DNA of 64,000 nt, taken from Polytrichum commune. Its lineage: Eukaryota; Streptophyta; Polytrichopsida; Polytrichales; Polytrichaceae. Position 1 is the first letter of the stretch, and the number at the start of each line of letters is the position of its first letter. Made by a program: the position numbers and the translations under genes. Where the stretch lies: positions 34,123,180-34,187,179 of the forward strand of contig OX485808.1 of NCBI GenBank assembly GCA_950295325.1, read 5' to 3'. Under the pieces are notes generated by a model. The model was not told where the DNA came from. It saw only the letters and a list, made by a program, of their open reading frames with translations, and did not search any database. Below, in pieces: positions 21,871 through 32,650 of this stretch.

Positions 21871-22824
21871 ATATTTTTATATTTTACAGGATTCAAGCTG
21901 CCATCACTATCTTATTAGTTATGCCACTTAAATAGTCTATGAGTTTGCGTGGAACTTAAGCAATGTGGAAATAATACATGTGGGCTCGGCGTACTACGTA
22001 CCCCACATGAGCTGCCTAGGGCTTGATGACTCATTGCAATTTGCCAAGTCCACGTGCACACCGATATGCTCTATACTCTGTAATATGGACCTCCTTATGT
22101 TAGTCCTTCACTTATATCCCGAAACCCTAGGGAACGGATATTCCCAATAGAAATTTCACTCCTTGTTGTCACGTTTACAATCCCATATATATCACAAGTT
22201 TTGACATTAAAATAAACCACCAAAGAATTCAAACCACACGCTCGCATGCATCATGTTGTCATCAATATATTTAATGTCATTATTGCAATGTTGAATTTGT
22301 GTCATTCCATAATGTCTCATGCTTTTACTAGCATCACATTGCACTAATTCTCTTTTATCATGCATCCGTGTTAATACTACAAAACTTTTTGATATCACGT
22401 GCACTTTGGTTCCACAAATGTGATCTTACACATATTAGGTGTGCTTGGATTACATGACCATTTGTGGATGAAATCACAACGACTTGTCATCCATTCATTT
22501 GCCCGAAGCAAGATGACTCCACATGATAACTAAATCTCTTCCTGATAGAATTTTGCAACCCACGACTTCATCGATGCCACACCACTGCACTAAATCGTCT
22601 ATTAGTGTGGGTGGACAATTTGCATGAATATAATCAATGTGGGTATAATCAATCGAGGTGGATATATTATGGACAAAAGACCCCGGATCTTCTTCTATTC
22701 TTCTCAAAGACTTTCCACCAACACCTTGAATGTTAGTTCAAGGACAAAAGTAGCATAAAATTAAAAATATCGTCCAAATCAATCTTCTAGAATAACAAAT
22801 TGTGGGATTCACACAAATTTCAAA
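21871..22824. other. No gene recognised
   Basis: AT-rich sequence with only short open frames. A gaccccggatcttcttctatt word at 22,680 recurs in altered form at 25,024, so part of this is repeat-derived. Confidence 0.35.
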
Positions 22825-22827
22825 CTA

Positions 22828-23060
22828 CACCGTTTGTGGTATTTAGTGTCATGTAAAAGGTCTAACCTTTTGAGCGTAATAATGACAAGCGTCATGTCTT
22901 TACATTTTAATATACAAGAGGAAGATATTCTTCTTGAGCATACTAGCACTTGGCAAGTGTCATTTGTGTACACTTTAGTCAAGTTGTAGATCATTGTGTA
23001 ACATAGGCATACACTTTATAACATTGTTGAACGTACTCATGCCAAGACATCAGTAAGCCT
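22828..23060 (-). repeat. TA-flanked MITE family, truncated copy
   Basis: The left end is caccgtttgtggtatttagt after TA. It carries gtgtacactttagtcaagtt and attgttgaacgtactcatgc, then stops near agtaagcct. The word gaacgTActcatgcc is the uninterrupted form of the site into which the Tigger-like element at 23,883 inserted. Confidence 0.65.
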
Positions 23061-23561
23061 TCAATTTGTGCAAAAAGAAATAAAAAATAAAATAAATATT
23101 GCCAAGTCCAAGTGGGCATGGTGGCACAGGGAATGTTGGGCACTGGTCTCTCCTGGCCTTGACTTTTCAAGGACTCTGTCCAACTTAACTTACATGCCGA
23201 CAGAAGTGTCTGAGTCTCCCGTAACTTCCGTAACATGTTCTGTTTTTCCACACTTCAAGCCAGATCATTGCAGTGTTTATGGTATTTAAAGTCACATCCA
23301 CTATTTGCGAAGGGCTTAAAATAGATGCCTAGAGGTTGTCTAGAGGTCTCAAAGTGTCACGCCCACTAATCACCAATATGATTATATTTGTCAATATAAG
23401 TTACTTCTTTAAGTGAGAATATATTTACAGTATGGCATTTAGAGTAGTACTTTAGATGATAGTCTTGCGTTTTAGTATGCAACGGGAAGATACTTCTGAG
23501 CATACTAATGGCAAGTGCCATGTCTCCACATTTTCGTATAGAAGAGGAAGATATTCTTGAG

Positions 23562-23781
23562 TTGTGCCCGGATGTTGTTGGGCATAGTCGGTCAAGATCC
23601 GAGTGATTTTAAATACAACCAGTTACATGTTGACATCTTTTGCTTTTGCTTTATTCATTTGAGGTATATTCTATAGATTCCTCCAAAATGATCGGTAATT
23701 CTCATGAAGTCTCCAACTTCAACCGGTTATTTCTCGAACTCAACCGGTTCATCTGTAACCGCTAGTTCTTCTTGGACGTAG
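23562..23781 (+). mobile_element. CCGGTT-family element, 220 bp, with 8-bp direct repeats
   Basis: It interrupts a MITE at ttcttgag, which is present on both sides (23,554-23,561 and 23,782-23,789), giving exact borders for this copy. Inside are gggcatagtcgg, caaccagttacatgttgaca, ttcaaccggttatttct and ggttcatctgtaacc. There is no coding capacity. It could be a SINE-like, MITE or LTR-derived unit; the 8-bp flanks favour a DNA transposon, but the ends are not clear inverted repeats. Confidence 0.65.
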
Positions 23782-23882
23782 TTCTTGAGCATACTAATGG
23801 CAAGTTTCATTTGTGTACACTTCAGTCAAGTTGTAGACCATTGTGTAACATAGGCATGCACCTTATAACATTGTTGAACGTA

Positions 23883-24782
23883 CAGTCTAACCTTGATAAT
23901 GTCACACCATCCGTTTCACCAAAAAGAGTGATATAAACAAGGTGTGACATATTTGATAATGTCACATTTTGAAGATTTGTGCATAATGTGATATTATAAA
24001 AAAAAATAGGTAGAAAATCAAAATAAAATTACCATGTAAAAAAGAAAATAACAAATACGAGACTTCAATGTTTTTGAATGTAAAATCTAATTCAAATTTG
24101 TGAATAACAACAAGAGCACATCATAATGTGTCATTGAGATTAGGTAAAGACCTCTCACACAAAGAAGCTTCTAAAGTCACATTGTTTTGTTGATGTTAAA
24201 TGTGCAACACCAATTCTAATGAGTTTGTCATGGATTTTTTCCATTCCTAACAACTCTAGAGTGTTGAAAATCTGAGAACCTTGGCTAGCCATAAAATTCA
24301 AAACATCTTTAGCATATTTTTGTGCATCGCTTAGCTTCACTACTTTAGACTCATCATCACTGCTATCAACAATCAATGGGTCTACTTCCATGGAATCAAG
24401 AACTTGTTCGCCATCTTGCACTAATTGCACAAGCTCCTCAGTAGAATATTCCACCTCAAAATCATCTTCACCTTCCATGTTTATGTACTCCAAAGGACAA
24501 AGCTTTTCTACAGGCTTGCCTTTGACATCCAAACCCAAATTCAATGCGGCGATGAGATTGCCCATCCATACTACAATCTGTCCATCCAACCATCACATAC
24601 AATCCATCCATACTTGGTATTATCACATTTACACTACGGATTTTGGAAAAAAATAGTGACATTACCAAGGGTGATAGGGATAATAACGAGGGAGTTTTAC
24701 ACTATGAAAATCGGTTTCAAACTTTTAGGTGACAATATCAAGGTGTTCTATTAACAAGGGTGACATTATCAAGGTTAGACTG
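23883..24782. mobile_element. Tigger/pogo-like (Tc1/mariner) element, 900 bp
   Basis: It is flanked by TA on both sides (23,881-23,882 and 24,783-24,784). The inverted ends are CAGTCTAACCTTGATAATGT at the left and its complement ACATTATCAAGGTTAGACTG at the right. It sits inside a MITE whose empty form gaacgTActcatgcc is visible at about 23,034-23,048. It contains a remnant of a transposase C-terminus on the - strand. Confidence 0.87.
24155..24589 (-). pseudogene. Transposase C-terminal remnant, probable Tigger/CENP-B type
   Basis: An open frame of up to 144 codons lies inside the 900-bp element. It has an acidic middle (MEGEDDFEVEYSTEELVQLV, DPLIVDSSDDES) followed by DAQKYAKDVLNFMASQGSQ and LELLGMEKIHDKLIRI. 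The acidic linker and C-terminal position resemble the tail of CENP-B-like DDE transposases. The catalytic DDE core and the DNA-binding domain are absent, so it is an internal-deletion derivative. The family assignment rests on the element ends more than on this protein. Confidence 0.6.
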
Positions 24783-24939
24783 TACTCATGCCAAGATATA
24801 AGTAAGCCTAAGTGAACACCAAGTGTCATGAGGTGACACTTATGGTGAAGTTGTTAATCATCACTGTAACCTAGCATACACCTTAAAATAGGGTAAGTGA
24901 CACTATTACACATGTGACACTAAATACCATAAATGATGT

Positions 24940-25990
24940 AGTATGGATGAAAAAGTAGTGTGGAAGTCATTCATGTGGGCCACGCTAATAATCTAGTGAA
25001 GGTAGAGATAATGGGGGTTGAAGACCCGGGGTCTTCTTCTATGTCTTCTTGGAGACTTCCTACCTACATCTCAAATCAATGAAGTAACTACACTAAATAT
25101 GATATTTAGTGTCACCAATTCTAATTGTCTTGCTCGATACCAATTGTAAACCGTGGTTTAGTGTCACCAACACCAAATGTTAACCCAACATTATTTGTCA
25201 TTCCTTGTAAACTTTTGGGGGGGGGGATTCTAGATTCATAGAGTTGGAAATATTGTCACTTTCAAACTAATTTTTCATCCAAATTGCATCATCCATGACA
25301 ATATTTCATCACAAGTTGCTGACAAGAGGAGGTAGGGTTTTGGCCAATCAATGAACTCATCCCTCATCCATGACAAAAATTGTTGACTTATTCATAGGAA
25401 GTGTCATCCAAAAAGTTACCAAGGTGACATAAAATACCATATCATACTATTTAGTGTACTAGCATGTAAGTCTTATGCATTTGTCCCACATCAATGAAAG
25501 AATAATGCAAATCTACCTCTGTGATAAATTTGTAATTTTTCCAGTTACATAGGACAAGTTCCCAGTGACGTAGGTCAATTTCCTAGGACTCATGTTCTTG
25601 TAGTGAATGAAATGAAATTGATCTTAAAGTCTGGGAAGCCAATAAGGCTAATGAGACTAAAAACATGTCATGATGGTTTCAAACCAACTAATTCCCTAGA
25701 GTGGCGGAGTGTGTTAGACTCCGTGAGATAGAGGCTAATGTCAACTTGATGGTCCAACTAAAAGAAAGACTCAAGGCTCCCCAAAACTAGATTCTCAAGT
25801 AGTGATGGAAACTTGTCCCTAATGAGGTTATATAGGGGGCATTCCAACACAAAATGTGCCTCATTAATAACTACGGTATAGGAGTCAAAATGGCATAGTA
25901 TATTATCTCTCTAGAGACAGGGATAGTTGTCCTTCGTCCGATTTCATTGGCGAGTCTATGGTTCGAGGTGCGGTAAGCAACGATGATCTT
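24940..25990. other. No gene recognised
   Basis: Contains MITE-end words (atatttagtgtcacc near 25,098 and tggtttagtgtcacc near 25,150), a G tract of ten at about 25,217 and otherwise AT-rich sequence. No coding region could be supported. Confidence 0.35.
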
Positions 25991-25999
25991 CGTTGTGGT

Positions 26000-27122
26000 G
26001 GTGTCAATGGTTACAATTCACATTCGTATTTGAGAAAATCCTTGAGGTGGAGGTAAACCAAGTTTCTTCCCTAAGAAATGGAATGAGTTCCACTCTTTAG
26101 CAAGAAAAGCCTCCTTGATATCATCATATGTGATTTTCGATGTGTTTAGATTGTCACAAGCTTCCCAATGACATAGATCCCATGATGCCTTCCACATAGT
26201 TGTTGATTTGTGTAAGGTGTTAAATCCTTGTTTGGTAAGGTGTCAAGAAAGTGAGGTTGCTTTATTGACCAACCAAAAGGAGGGTAGGTGGACAAGCTGT
26301 TGTTGAAAATCCATAGTGAACTTAAGAGCGTATAGTTCTATAGGAGGTTCTCCAAATTCAGCCACCAAAACATTATAGGTAGTTGAAGAACGCACTTGGA
26401 CATGAAACATCATCTACATCTTTATGCCCTTATAGAAAACAACATTGTCAACATAAAGAAGAATGGCAACCACTGTGTGAAATAAACACAGAGAATCCAT
26501 GTCAATCTCGACCAAAGATGTTCAAGTTCATCGATTTACAAGCCACATAGTGTGGGGGAGAGGAGACATTCTTGTCTAACAAAGATGTTGAACATTGCTT
26601 CACCATGTGTGTTAACATTTATTTGTATTTTTGCATAGACTGCGGTACACATTGCATTTACAACTTATTGTAAATGAAGTGGCACACCTAATCGTTGGAG
26701 GCGTTCCCAAAGCATGTCTTATGAGATTGTGTTGAAAGCATTTGGAAATCAACAAAACAAGAATAGAGGCATCGACCTACAAATACTTCTTGTTCAATTA
26801 AAGCACATATGTAAGAAATGTGGCCCAAAGTAGATATACCTTCCATAATAGTTGCTCGTCCTCTCGCTCTAACCCCTTTCAATTCCGCCCATCAACTTAT
26901 TAAATTCTCCAAAACAAAGCCATAGAGCCTGCCAAATATTGTTCCTAGCATTATGGTCCTCCAATTCCCCATGAAGCGTCTTTCACTAGATTTGAAGATC
27001 ATTTTGGTGATGTTGATAGTCCATGAATCCAAGACACCCTCTCGGACCACTAAATTAAAAAGCTTTATGATTGGTTCACATGGATCATTTGCATATATCA
27101 ATGAACGGGGAGAAGCGACCAC
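26000..27122 (-). pseudogene. Non-LTR retrotransposon (LINE) reverse transcriptase remnant
   Basis: Read on the - strand: NWRTIMLGTIFGRLYGFVLE (27,000-26,895 region) matches the RT motif of the N(W/Y)R...LG..F.KLY..VLE type. GRCLYSCFVDFQMLST (about 26,740) is the RT block that normally reads GRCLYCCFVDFKKAFD. LYVDNVVFY (26,432-26,458) is the catalytic box, normally YADD, here YVDN. Further down are YNVLVAEFGEPPIELYALKF and VHLPSFWLVNKATSLS, typical of the region after the RT. Stops and frameshifts separate these pieces. It is inactive, and no 5' ORF or poly(A) end was found. Confidence 0.78.
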
Positions 27123-27305
27123 TAGTTACAAATGAACCGGTTGAAGTTCAAGAGTGTGGGAAATCACCGGTCATTTTTAAAAAATCTAGAAAATATACCT
27201 CAAATCTATAAAGAAACTTGAAAGATGTCAACATGTAACCGGTTGGACTTGGAAACAGTACGGTTTTGACTGAATATGCCCAAAAATCTCCTCGGACAAT
27301 GCCTT
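27119..27305 (-). repeat. CCGGTT-family repeat, reverse orientation
   Basis: It reads ctagttacaaatgaaccggt, acatgtaaccggttggac, tatgcccaaaaatctcctcg on the + strand, the reverse complement of the family. It abuts the LINE remnant. Confidence 0.65.
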
Positions 27306-27527
27306 GAATACTACAGTACTTCAAAGACAAAAGGAGCATACAGTCACATAGTCCTGCAAATCAATGTCCTAAAAAAACAAAAACTATATGGTACACACTG
27401 ATTTTAAACTATAACTTATTTGAGAAATAACATGGCTGAAGTTATTTCTCATTACTAAACATCTCGGTGCATGTGTAAAGCGGCCCCCAGAATTCATGTG
27501 GGTTGTGGAAATCTTCTGTGACCAGAG

Positions 27528-27735
27528 CGTTGGGGGAGATTTTTGGGCATAATCGGTCGACAGCCTAGTGTGTCCAAGTCCAACCGGTTACAAACTGACA
27601 TCTTTTGTGTTTTCTTTTGTTAAATTAATAATTAATCTGCAAATTTCTCTTCATGAATCGGTGATTTTCCTGAAGTCTTGAACTTCAACCGGTTATTTCT
27701 CAAACTCGACTGCTTCATCTATAACTAACTTAGAG
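27528..27735 (+). repeat. CCGGTT-family repeat, forward orientation
   Basis: It reads gggggagatttttgggcata, caagtccaaccggttacaaa, ttcaaccggttatttctcaa and ttcatctataact. With the reverse copy at 27,119 it forms an inverted pair about 220 bp apart. Confidence 0.65.
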
Positions 27736-27780
27736 GTTGGTGGTCCCTGTTTATTCATGGAGCGGAACTACAGTCTAATT

Positions 27781-27831
27781 GTTAACATCTTTATTACAAG
27801 GTAATATTTACCTTGTAATAAGAATGTTAAC
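27781..27831. repeat. Hairpin, 14-bp perfect core stem
   Basis: TTATTACAAGGTAA (27,791-27,804) and TTACCTTGTAATAA (27,808-27,821) are perfect complements around a TAT loop. GTTAAC lies at both outer ends (27,781 and 27,826). It may be a tiny foldback element or a cruciform-prone site; no gene context explains it. Confidence 0.7.
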
Positions 27832-28429
27832 ACTCATGGGGTAACACTTATAGACGGCATGCTGTAACTTATGGGTGGGCCATGGATCCCACAAAAGTAC
27901 CCGACCATGAATAGAACGAGCAGTGGGGATCATCTTTTCTTTGGCACATGAACTATTTGTAATTGAGAAACAAGGTAGAGAGTGCTTAAACCAACAATTG
28001 AAGCTATTGTACTTACATATGTCTATGTCGTGATATAAAAATAATAAAAATAATATTAGCTTTTGGGCTAAACATAGGTGTAAGGATTTTATTATTATTA
28101 AAATCCTCTATTGAATATTTGTTGAATATTCAAAGTTAACACTTCTAGCTTCCTTAATCCCATTCCTAGGCTCCATGTACAACGACCTCGCATATGTTGA
28201 GGACCCTCACCTTCATTGCCTAGACTCAACCCAACATAGTTGTGTATTAGACCCAAGCTAGATCAAAGTTCAACAAGGCCACCCCCATGATCCCACATGG
28301 TTCAACTATAGAACTATCCCCTGCATTTCGGGTAGTGACCCCCTTGTTGCCGATAATTGACCCCTTTTGTGCCCAAAATCGACCCCCTCTGTACCCATAA
28401 CCAACCCCCTTGGCTTTGTGGGCTTGAAT

Positions 28430-28795
28430 CCCTAACATTACCCAACCCAAACGTCTTAACTCCGGCGCGGAGTTCGATGCGGCTCCGATGCGGCTCCAGG
28501 GAGGTTCGGATGCCAGCTCCGGTGGGTCCATTTTTTTGGCCCTCCCCGTTTTGGCCCCTTGATGATTTTTTTTTGGTTTTTTTTTGCTAAATTTGGGTTC
28601 TACGGCCCCAAATTACTCTAGGAGGCCCCTTATGAGATCAAGTAAGGCCCCACCCAATCAAAAAAATAGGGGGCAATTTTTGCCCCAACCCACCCGAACC
28701 CACCGGAGCTGGCATCCGAACCTCCCCAGAGCCGCATCGGAGCCGCATCGAACTCCGCGCCGGAGTTAAGACGTTTGGGTTGGGAAATGTTATCC
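28430..28795. mobile_element. MULE-like MITE, 366 bp, with about 100-bp inverted repeats
   Basis: It is flanked by a perfect 9-bp direct repeat GGCTTGAAT (28,421-28,429 and 28,796-28,804), typical of Mutator-like elements. Long GC-rich arms (28,430-28,531 and 28,693-28,795) are nearly perfect inverted copies, including cgtcttaactccggcgcgga and its complement. The interior of about 160 bp has no coding capacity. Base composition is clearly richer in G+C than the neighbourhood. Confidence 0.85.
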
Positions 28796-28804
28796 GGCTT
28801 GAAT

Positions 28805-29349
28805 TGTCTCCCCCTTGCCCCCGCCCATGAATATAATGACTAGAATAGGCACTCACAAAGCACCCTTAACCTACATTGAACCAACCCAAGATAGAGTGGA
28901 GATATTACCTACCCTACATGAAGGTAGTGGAGGTTGGTATGAGATGATGCCAGTAATGGACCTAAACCCGTCACTGCTTGGGCTCGGGGAGGACACTTAG
29001 GAAAATTAGTAAACATGGTGCGTTAAAATGTAGGGTGTATTTTATTCATGAGCATTTAGAAAAAAATAGATGTAATATAGGATGCTTAAAATTCAAGTAA
29101 GGAATAATTAGAGAATACATCAAGAATATACCTCAAATATACCTCAAATATTCCAATTATGTGATAGCCTCATTTAAATACCCCTTTAACGCACGTGTTC
29201 ACACAAAGTATAGTGAAGTGTCCCTCCCGAGTGCGTGGGCCTAGGCACTCCTTTCCCCATGGGGAATGGTTCAAGGTAGTAGAGTGCTAACGATTGGGAT
29301 GAGCTTATAGGTCTTGTTTTTGGGTGAGGTGTTGGTTTAGCACCCTCTA
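28805..29349. other. No gene recognised
   Basis: AT-rich sequence with short open frames only. Confidence 0.35.
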
Positions 29350-29525
29350 CTTTAAGGTATCCAACCCAATTATGGACACTTCCAACTCCACAAACATACC
29401 CGCCCTCATTTGACCGTTGCATTGGTGAAAATAACATTTGTTTAATTAACAATTGCCCATCACAAAGATTCTCATTTGAAGTTTCAGAATCGAGCTTTAA
29501 ATGCAAAAGAGGTAATCACCACAAA
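29350..29525. repeat. Fragment of the 14.3/17.2-kb direct repeat family
   Basis: It carries cacttccaactccacaaac, caattaacatttg-like and agtttcagaatcgagct words in the same order as 18,185-18,350. Confidence 0.55.
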
Positions 29526-30360
29526 ATATTACTATTGAGTATTTCAATAAGGAAATGTAGACAACAAAATGTGTTGGTCAGGATGTGACCATTAAGGAAA
29601 ATATATTTATTTGACCTCACTTATGTCACTATTTTGTGGACACCACTATAAGAGGGAATTGCATGGTTTTTTTGAAGTAATTTCACTTGGCATAATAATA
29701 AGTGAATGTAAAATCATCACGATCTAAATTTAGTTTTGCTATTTTGGAGATGTACATGAAAAAAAGAAATTAGTTGGCATTCAACTAGTACCAGAACATC
29801 AAATATGACATACTTACAAATTACCTCATCACCATTGCTATTCACCTAGTCCCAAAACTTCGACTAATAAGTAGTGTGTCTTCACGGTGATTAGTCGTAA
29901 CTACCATGTCATGTGCAAAGGAATCCCATCATTGGTTGGGGACCTATGTTCGGGGAAAACTGACGGCTAGTTCATTATCAGCCTATGGATTTCCCCTCAT
30001 GGCCAGTCCAAATTTCCAACCATCGGATGGCAATCCGACTGTAATTTCAATCCTCCGGCAATTAGCCGATGGACCAGAAAATGTCCCGGAAATGTAGCCA
30101 ATTCTTCTTGTGAGTTACTGGATTTTAGCCGGAAGCATCCAAAGCGCTATTTGTCTGGGGCATCTGTCACCCAAAGTCCCTCACCCTTGATTTCGTCCTA
30201 GCCCGAGTGTAAAATGTTGGACTGGCACATAATAATTCCCTCCTCGGTAGTTCAATGTATAATTATTTCAACCAAAAGAATGCGAGTGTTTAAAAACTCT
30301 TACCTCAATGGTCAATCACCAATACATTCAAAAGTTACACACACCCCTTCCTACCTAATG
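29526..30360. other. No gene recognised
   Basis: Low-complexity AT-rich DNA. A stretch at 29,930-30,190 is more balanced and contains ggcaattagccgatgg words related to 32,040-32,110 (ccggcaattagccac), suggesting another dispersed repeat. Confidence 0.35.
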
Positions 30361-30885
30361 AATCCAACACTTTAAGTCTAAACATCATAAGTCAAAAAAC
30401 TATAAGAGTGAATACTATAAATCCAAATACTATAATTCCAATACTAAAAATCTAGATGTTAGAGCTAGGCACTTGTTCATGAATGCCTTGAGTCTAAACC
30501 ACATCTAATACTAAACAACCATCAAGTGCTCCTATCTAATGTAAATCCAACACTATAAGTCTAAACATCATAAGTCTAAAAACTATAAGAGTGAATACTA
30601 TAAATCCAAATACTATAATTCCAATACTAAAAATCTAGATGCTAGAGCTAGGCACTTGTTCATGAATGTCTTGAGTCTAAACCACATCTAATACTAAATC
30701 ACCATCAAGTGCTCCTATCCAATGTAAATCCAACATTATAAGTCTAAACATCATAAGTCTAAAAACTATAAGAGTGAATATTATAAATCCAAATACTATA
30801 ATTTCAATATTAAAAATCTAGATGCTAGAGCTAGGCACTTGTTCATGAATGCCTTGAGTCTAAACCACATCTAATAATGTAAGGC
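30361..30885. repeat. Tandem repeat, 183-bp unit, nearly three copies
   Basis: Units start at aatccaaca at 30,361, 30,544 and 30,727, exactly 183 bp apart. Units share ataagtctaaacatcataag, gagctaggcacttgttcatg and cttgagtctaaaccacatct. The third unit is cut after ctaata. A weaker derivative (ataagt...ataaatccaa words) continues at about 31,030-31,110. Confidence 0.85.
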
Positions 30886-32529
30886 TAATCTTCAAGACTA
30901 ATTGATCTTGACTCTTCACCTTATAACCTCGCATATCTACGTGCCTCTCTCTTACTCCACACACACACAAGCTCACCTACTTCAATAATGTAACTTTGTA
31001 AGTCCAACAAAACTAAATGCTCCAATGTTTCATAAACATAACCTTGTAAGTCTAAATAATTATAAGTATGGATATCATAAATCCAAGTACTACAATTTGA
31101 AGACTATAAATCACACTCTAAATTCTTCCAACCCAAGCTACTCCTAACAAGAAGTCAAACCCACCTCATGGCTAACTAGTCTTGGCTCTTCACCCTAAAA
31201 CCATGCACACATACGTGCTCCTATCTTGCTTCCTACACACCCACACTTATAACACGTGGGGTGCCAAGGAGCACGAAAGAAAGAGGAAGAGAGAGGGAAG
31301 AATGAGGGCTTATATAGTGAGTTGAGAGAGAGTAGGTGAGCACCCCCAAGGCTCAAGATAAGCCTTTTGTAATCCTCCCCTACTTTGTAGGCTCTCATCT
31401 TATCTTCTAAGCCTTTGTCCCTCAAACGAACAACATAGATCTTAATTCAAACATTTAACTCAAGGAACTACCTTTGGTTCTCCACCTACTACGCTCACCA
31501 ACTAATGAACTTCCTCACACTACTAATCTTCTAATCAATCCACTCCACACAAACCTAATGCTTAAACATAACTTCCTTCAAGCTTCATTATTTTTATATT
31601 TTTGTGAATAATTATAAAACATGAAAACATAACTTCTAATGGTTTCGAAGAGTTAAGAACACATGTGAGCATCATTTTGGGCTCACAGCATCTTATGATG
31701 CACTTGAGAAGGTACCCTAAACCTTGAACTTTTTGAATTATGCAACCTTTCCATGACCAAATCCAATTGCTTCTATGAAGAGTTGGGGGACCCTTGGCCT
31801 TCAAGCGGTGAAGGCATTGCTAGGTTCAATTCTTGCCAAGGATATTAACTCTTCAAATTTAAAGTTTTGAACATGCTTTTGTTTCACTTATTCAAGATTT
31901 TGTACTAAGAAATGATTTCTAATAACTTTTCATACATTTTTTAAACAATTAGTGCCGATATGAATTCCATTTAATCGGATATTGGCCTATGAAAATATAG
32001 GCAATGGGCCGATTGATTTTACAAAAGACCAGCTGTTGCCGATGTAAATTGGAAAAAATCCGACCCTTCGTAGCAACTACCGGCAATTAGCCACTAAGGC
32101 TTCAAAAACTTCCCGAACTCTATTGGGGACAAGGGTGTATGCCTCATGGGGGTATTGTTAGTATCGACGTGAATGTGGAATATTGGCCGGTGAGTGCTTG
32201 CCAACATTAGGAAGGCGACTACTTATATAATTGGCCCAATTGTCGCGTGCCAAGCTCTTTCCTAGAAGGAAGACTGCCTAGTGCAATTTTCATAAGTAAT
32301 AATTAAATATTAAAAGTGTTCATGTACATCCATGTGGGGGGCTTACATGAGGTAGAGTAAAGGAAGCTTTCTAAGCTTCCAAATATCCTTTTCTATTTGC
32401 AGATAAAGCTCATGCATATGTAAGCTAATGTGTGTGTGTGTGTTTTTCTTTTCTTTTCATTTTTCATTTATTCTTTTTTAGGTTCCCCCCACCCCGGTGT
32501 TGCTTTTATGATGTTTATGTCCAAGCAAC
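30886..32529. other. No gene recognised
   Basis: Repeat-rich intergenic DNA. A GT dinucleotide run lies at about 32,431-32,442. Open frames are short and without domains. Confidence 0.35.
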
Positions 32530-32650
32530 TCTAAATTGATAGAACAACCACTAAATGGTCATATGACCTACTTACCTTGTAAGTTTAAAGGTTCAAATCC
32601 AAGACCTCCCAAGTGCAAGCACCTTATCTCCATAGGGCCCCAACTAACCT
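32530..32650 (+). repeat. Possible tRNA-derived SINE fragment
   Basis: A perfect pol III B-box-like word GGTTCAAATCC (32,590-32,600) is preceded at tRNA-like distance by aaccactaaatggtc, which could be a diverged A box. The intervening atatgacctacttaccttgt resembles plant SINE internal sequence. No intact cloverleaf can be folded and no A-rich tail or duplication was identified. Confidence 0.3.

Larger units (their letters stand above)
23271..24938 (-). repeat. TA-flanked MITE copy carrying two nested insertions
   Basis: The ends are gtgtttatggtatttaaa (left) and gacactaaataccataaatg (right, followed by TA). Removing a 220-bp repeat with its duplication (23,562-23,789) and a 900-bp element with its TA (23,883-24,784) leaves a unit of about 540 bp, near the 475 bp of the copy at 36,350-36,824. 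Both insertions therefore came after this MITE. Confidence 0.7.

Noticed and set aside
24155..24668. Independent plant gene at the acidic 144-codon frame
   Set aside because: It lies entirely between the inverted ends of a TA-flanked transposon and lacks a proper start context; interpreted as a transposase remnant.
29186..29506. 106-codon - strand frame
   Set aside because: It overlaps a dispersed repeat fragment (29,350-29,525) shared with 14.3-18.6 kb; no domain.
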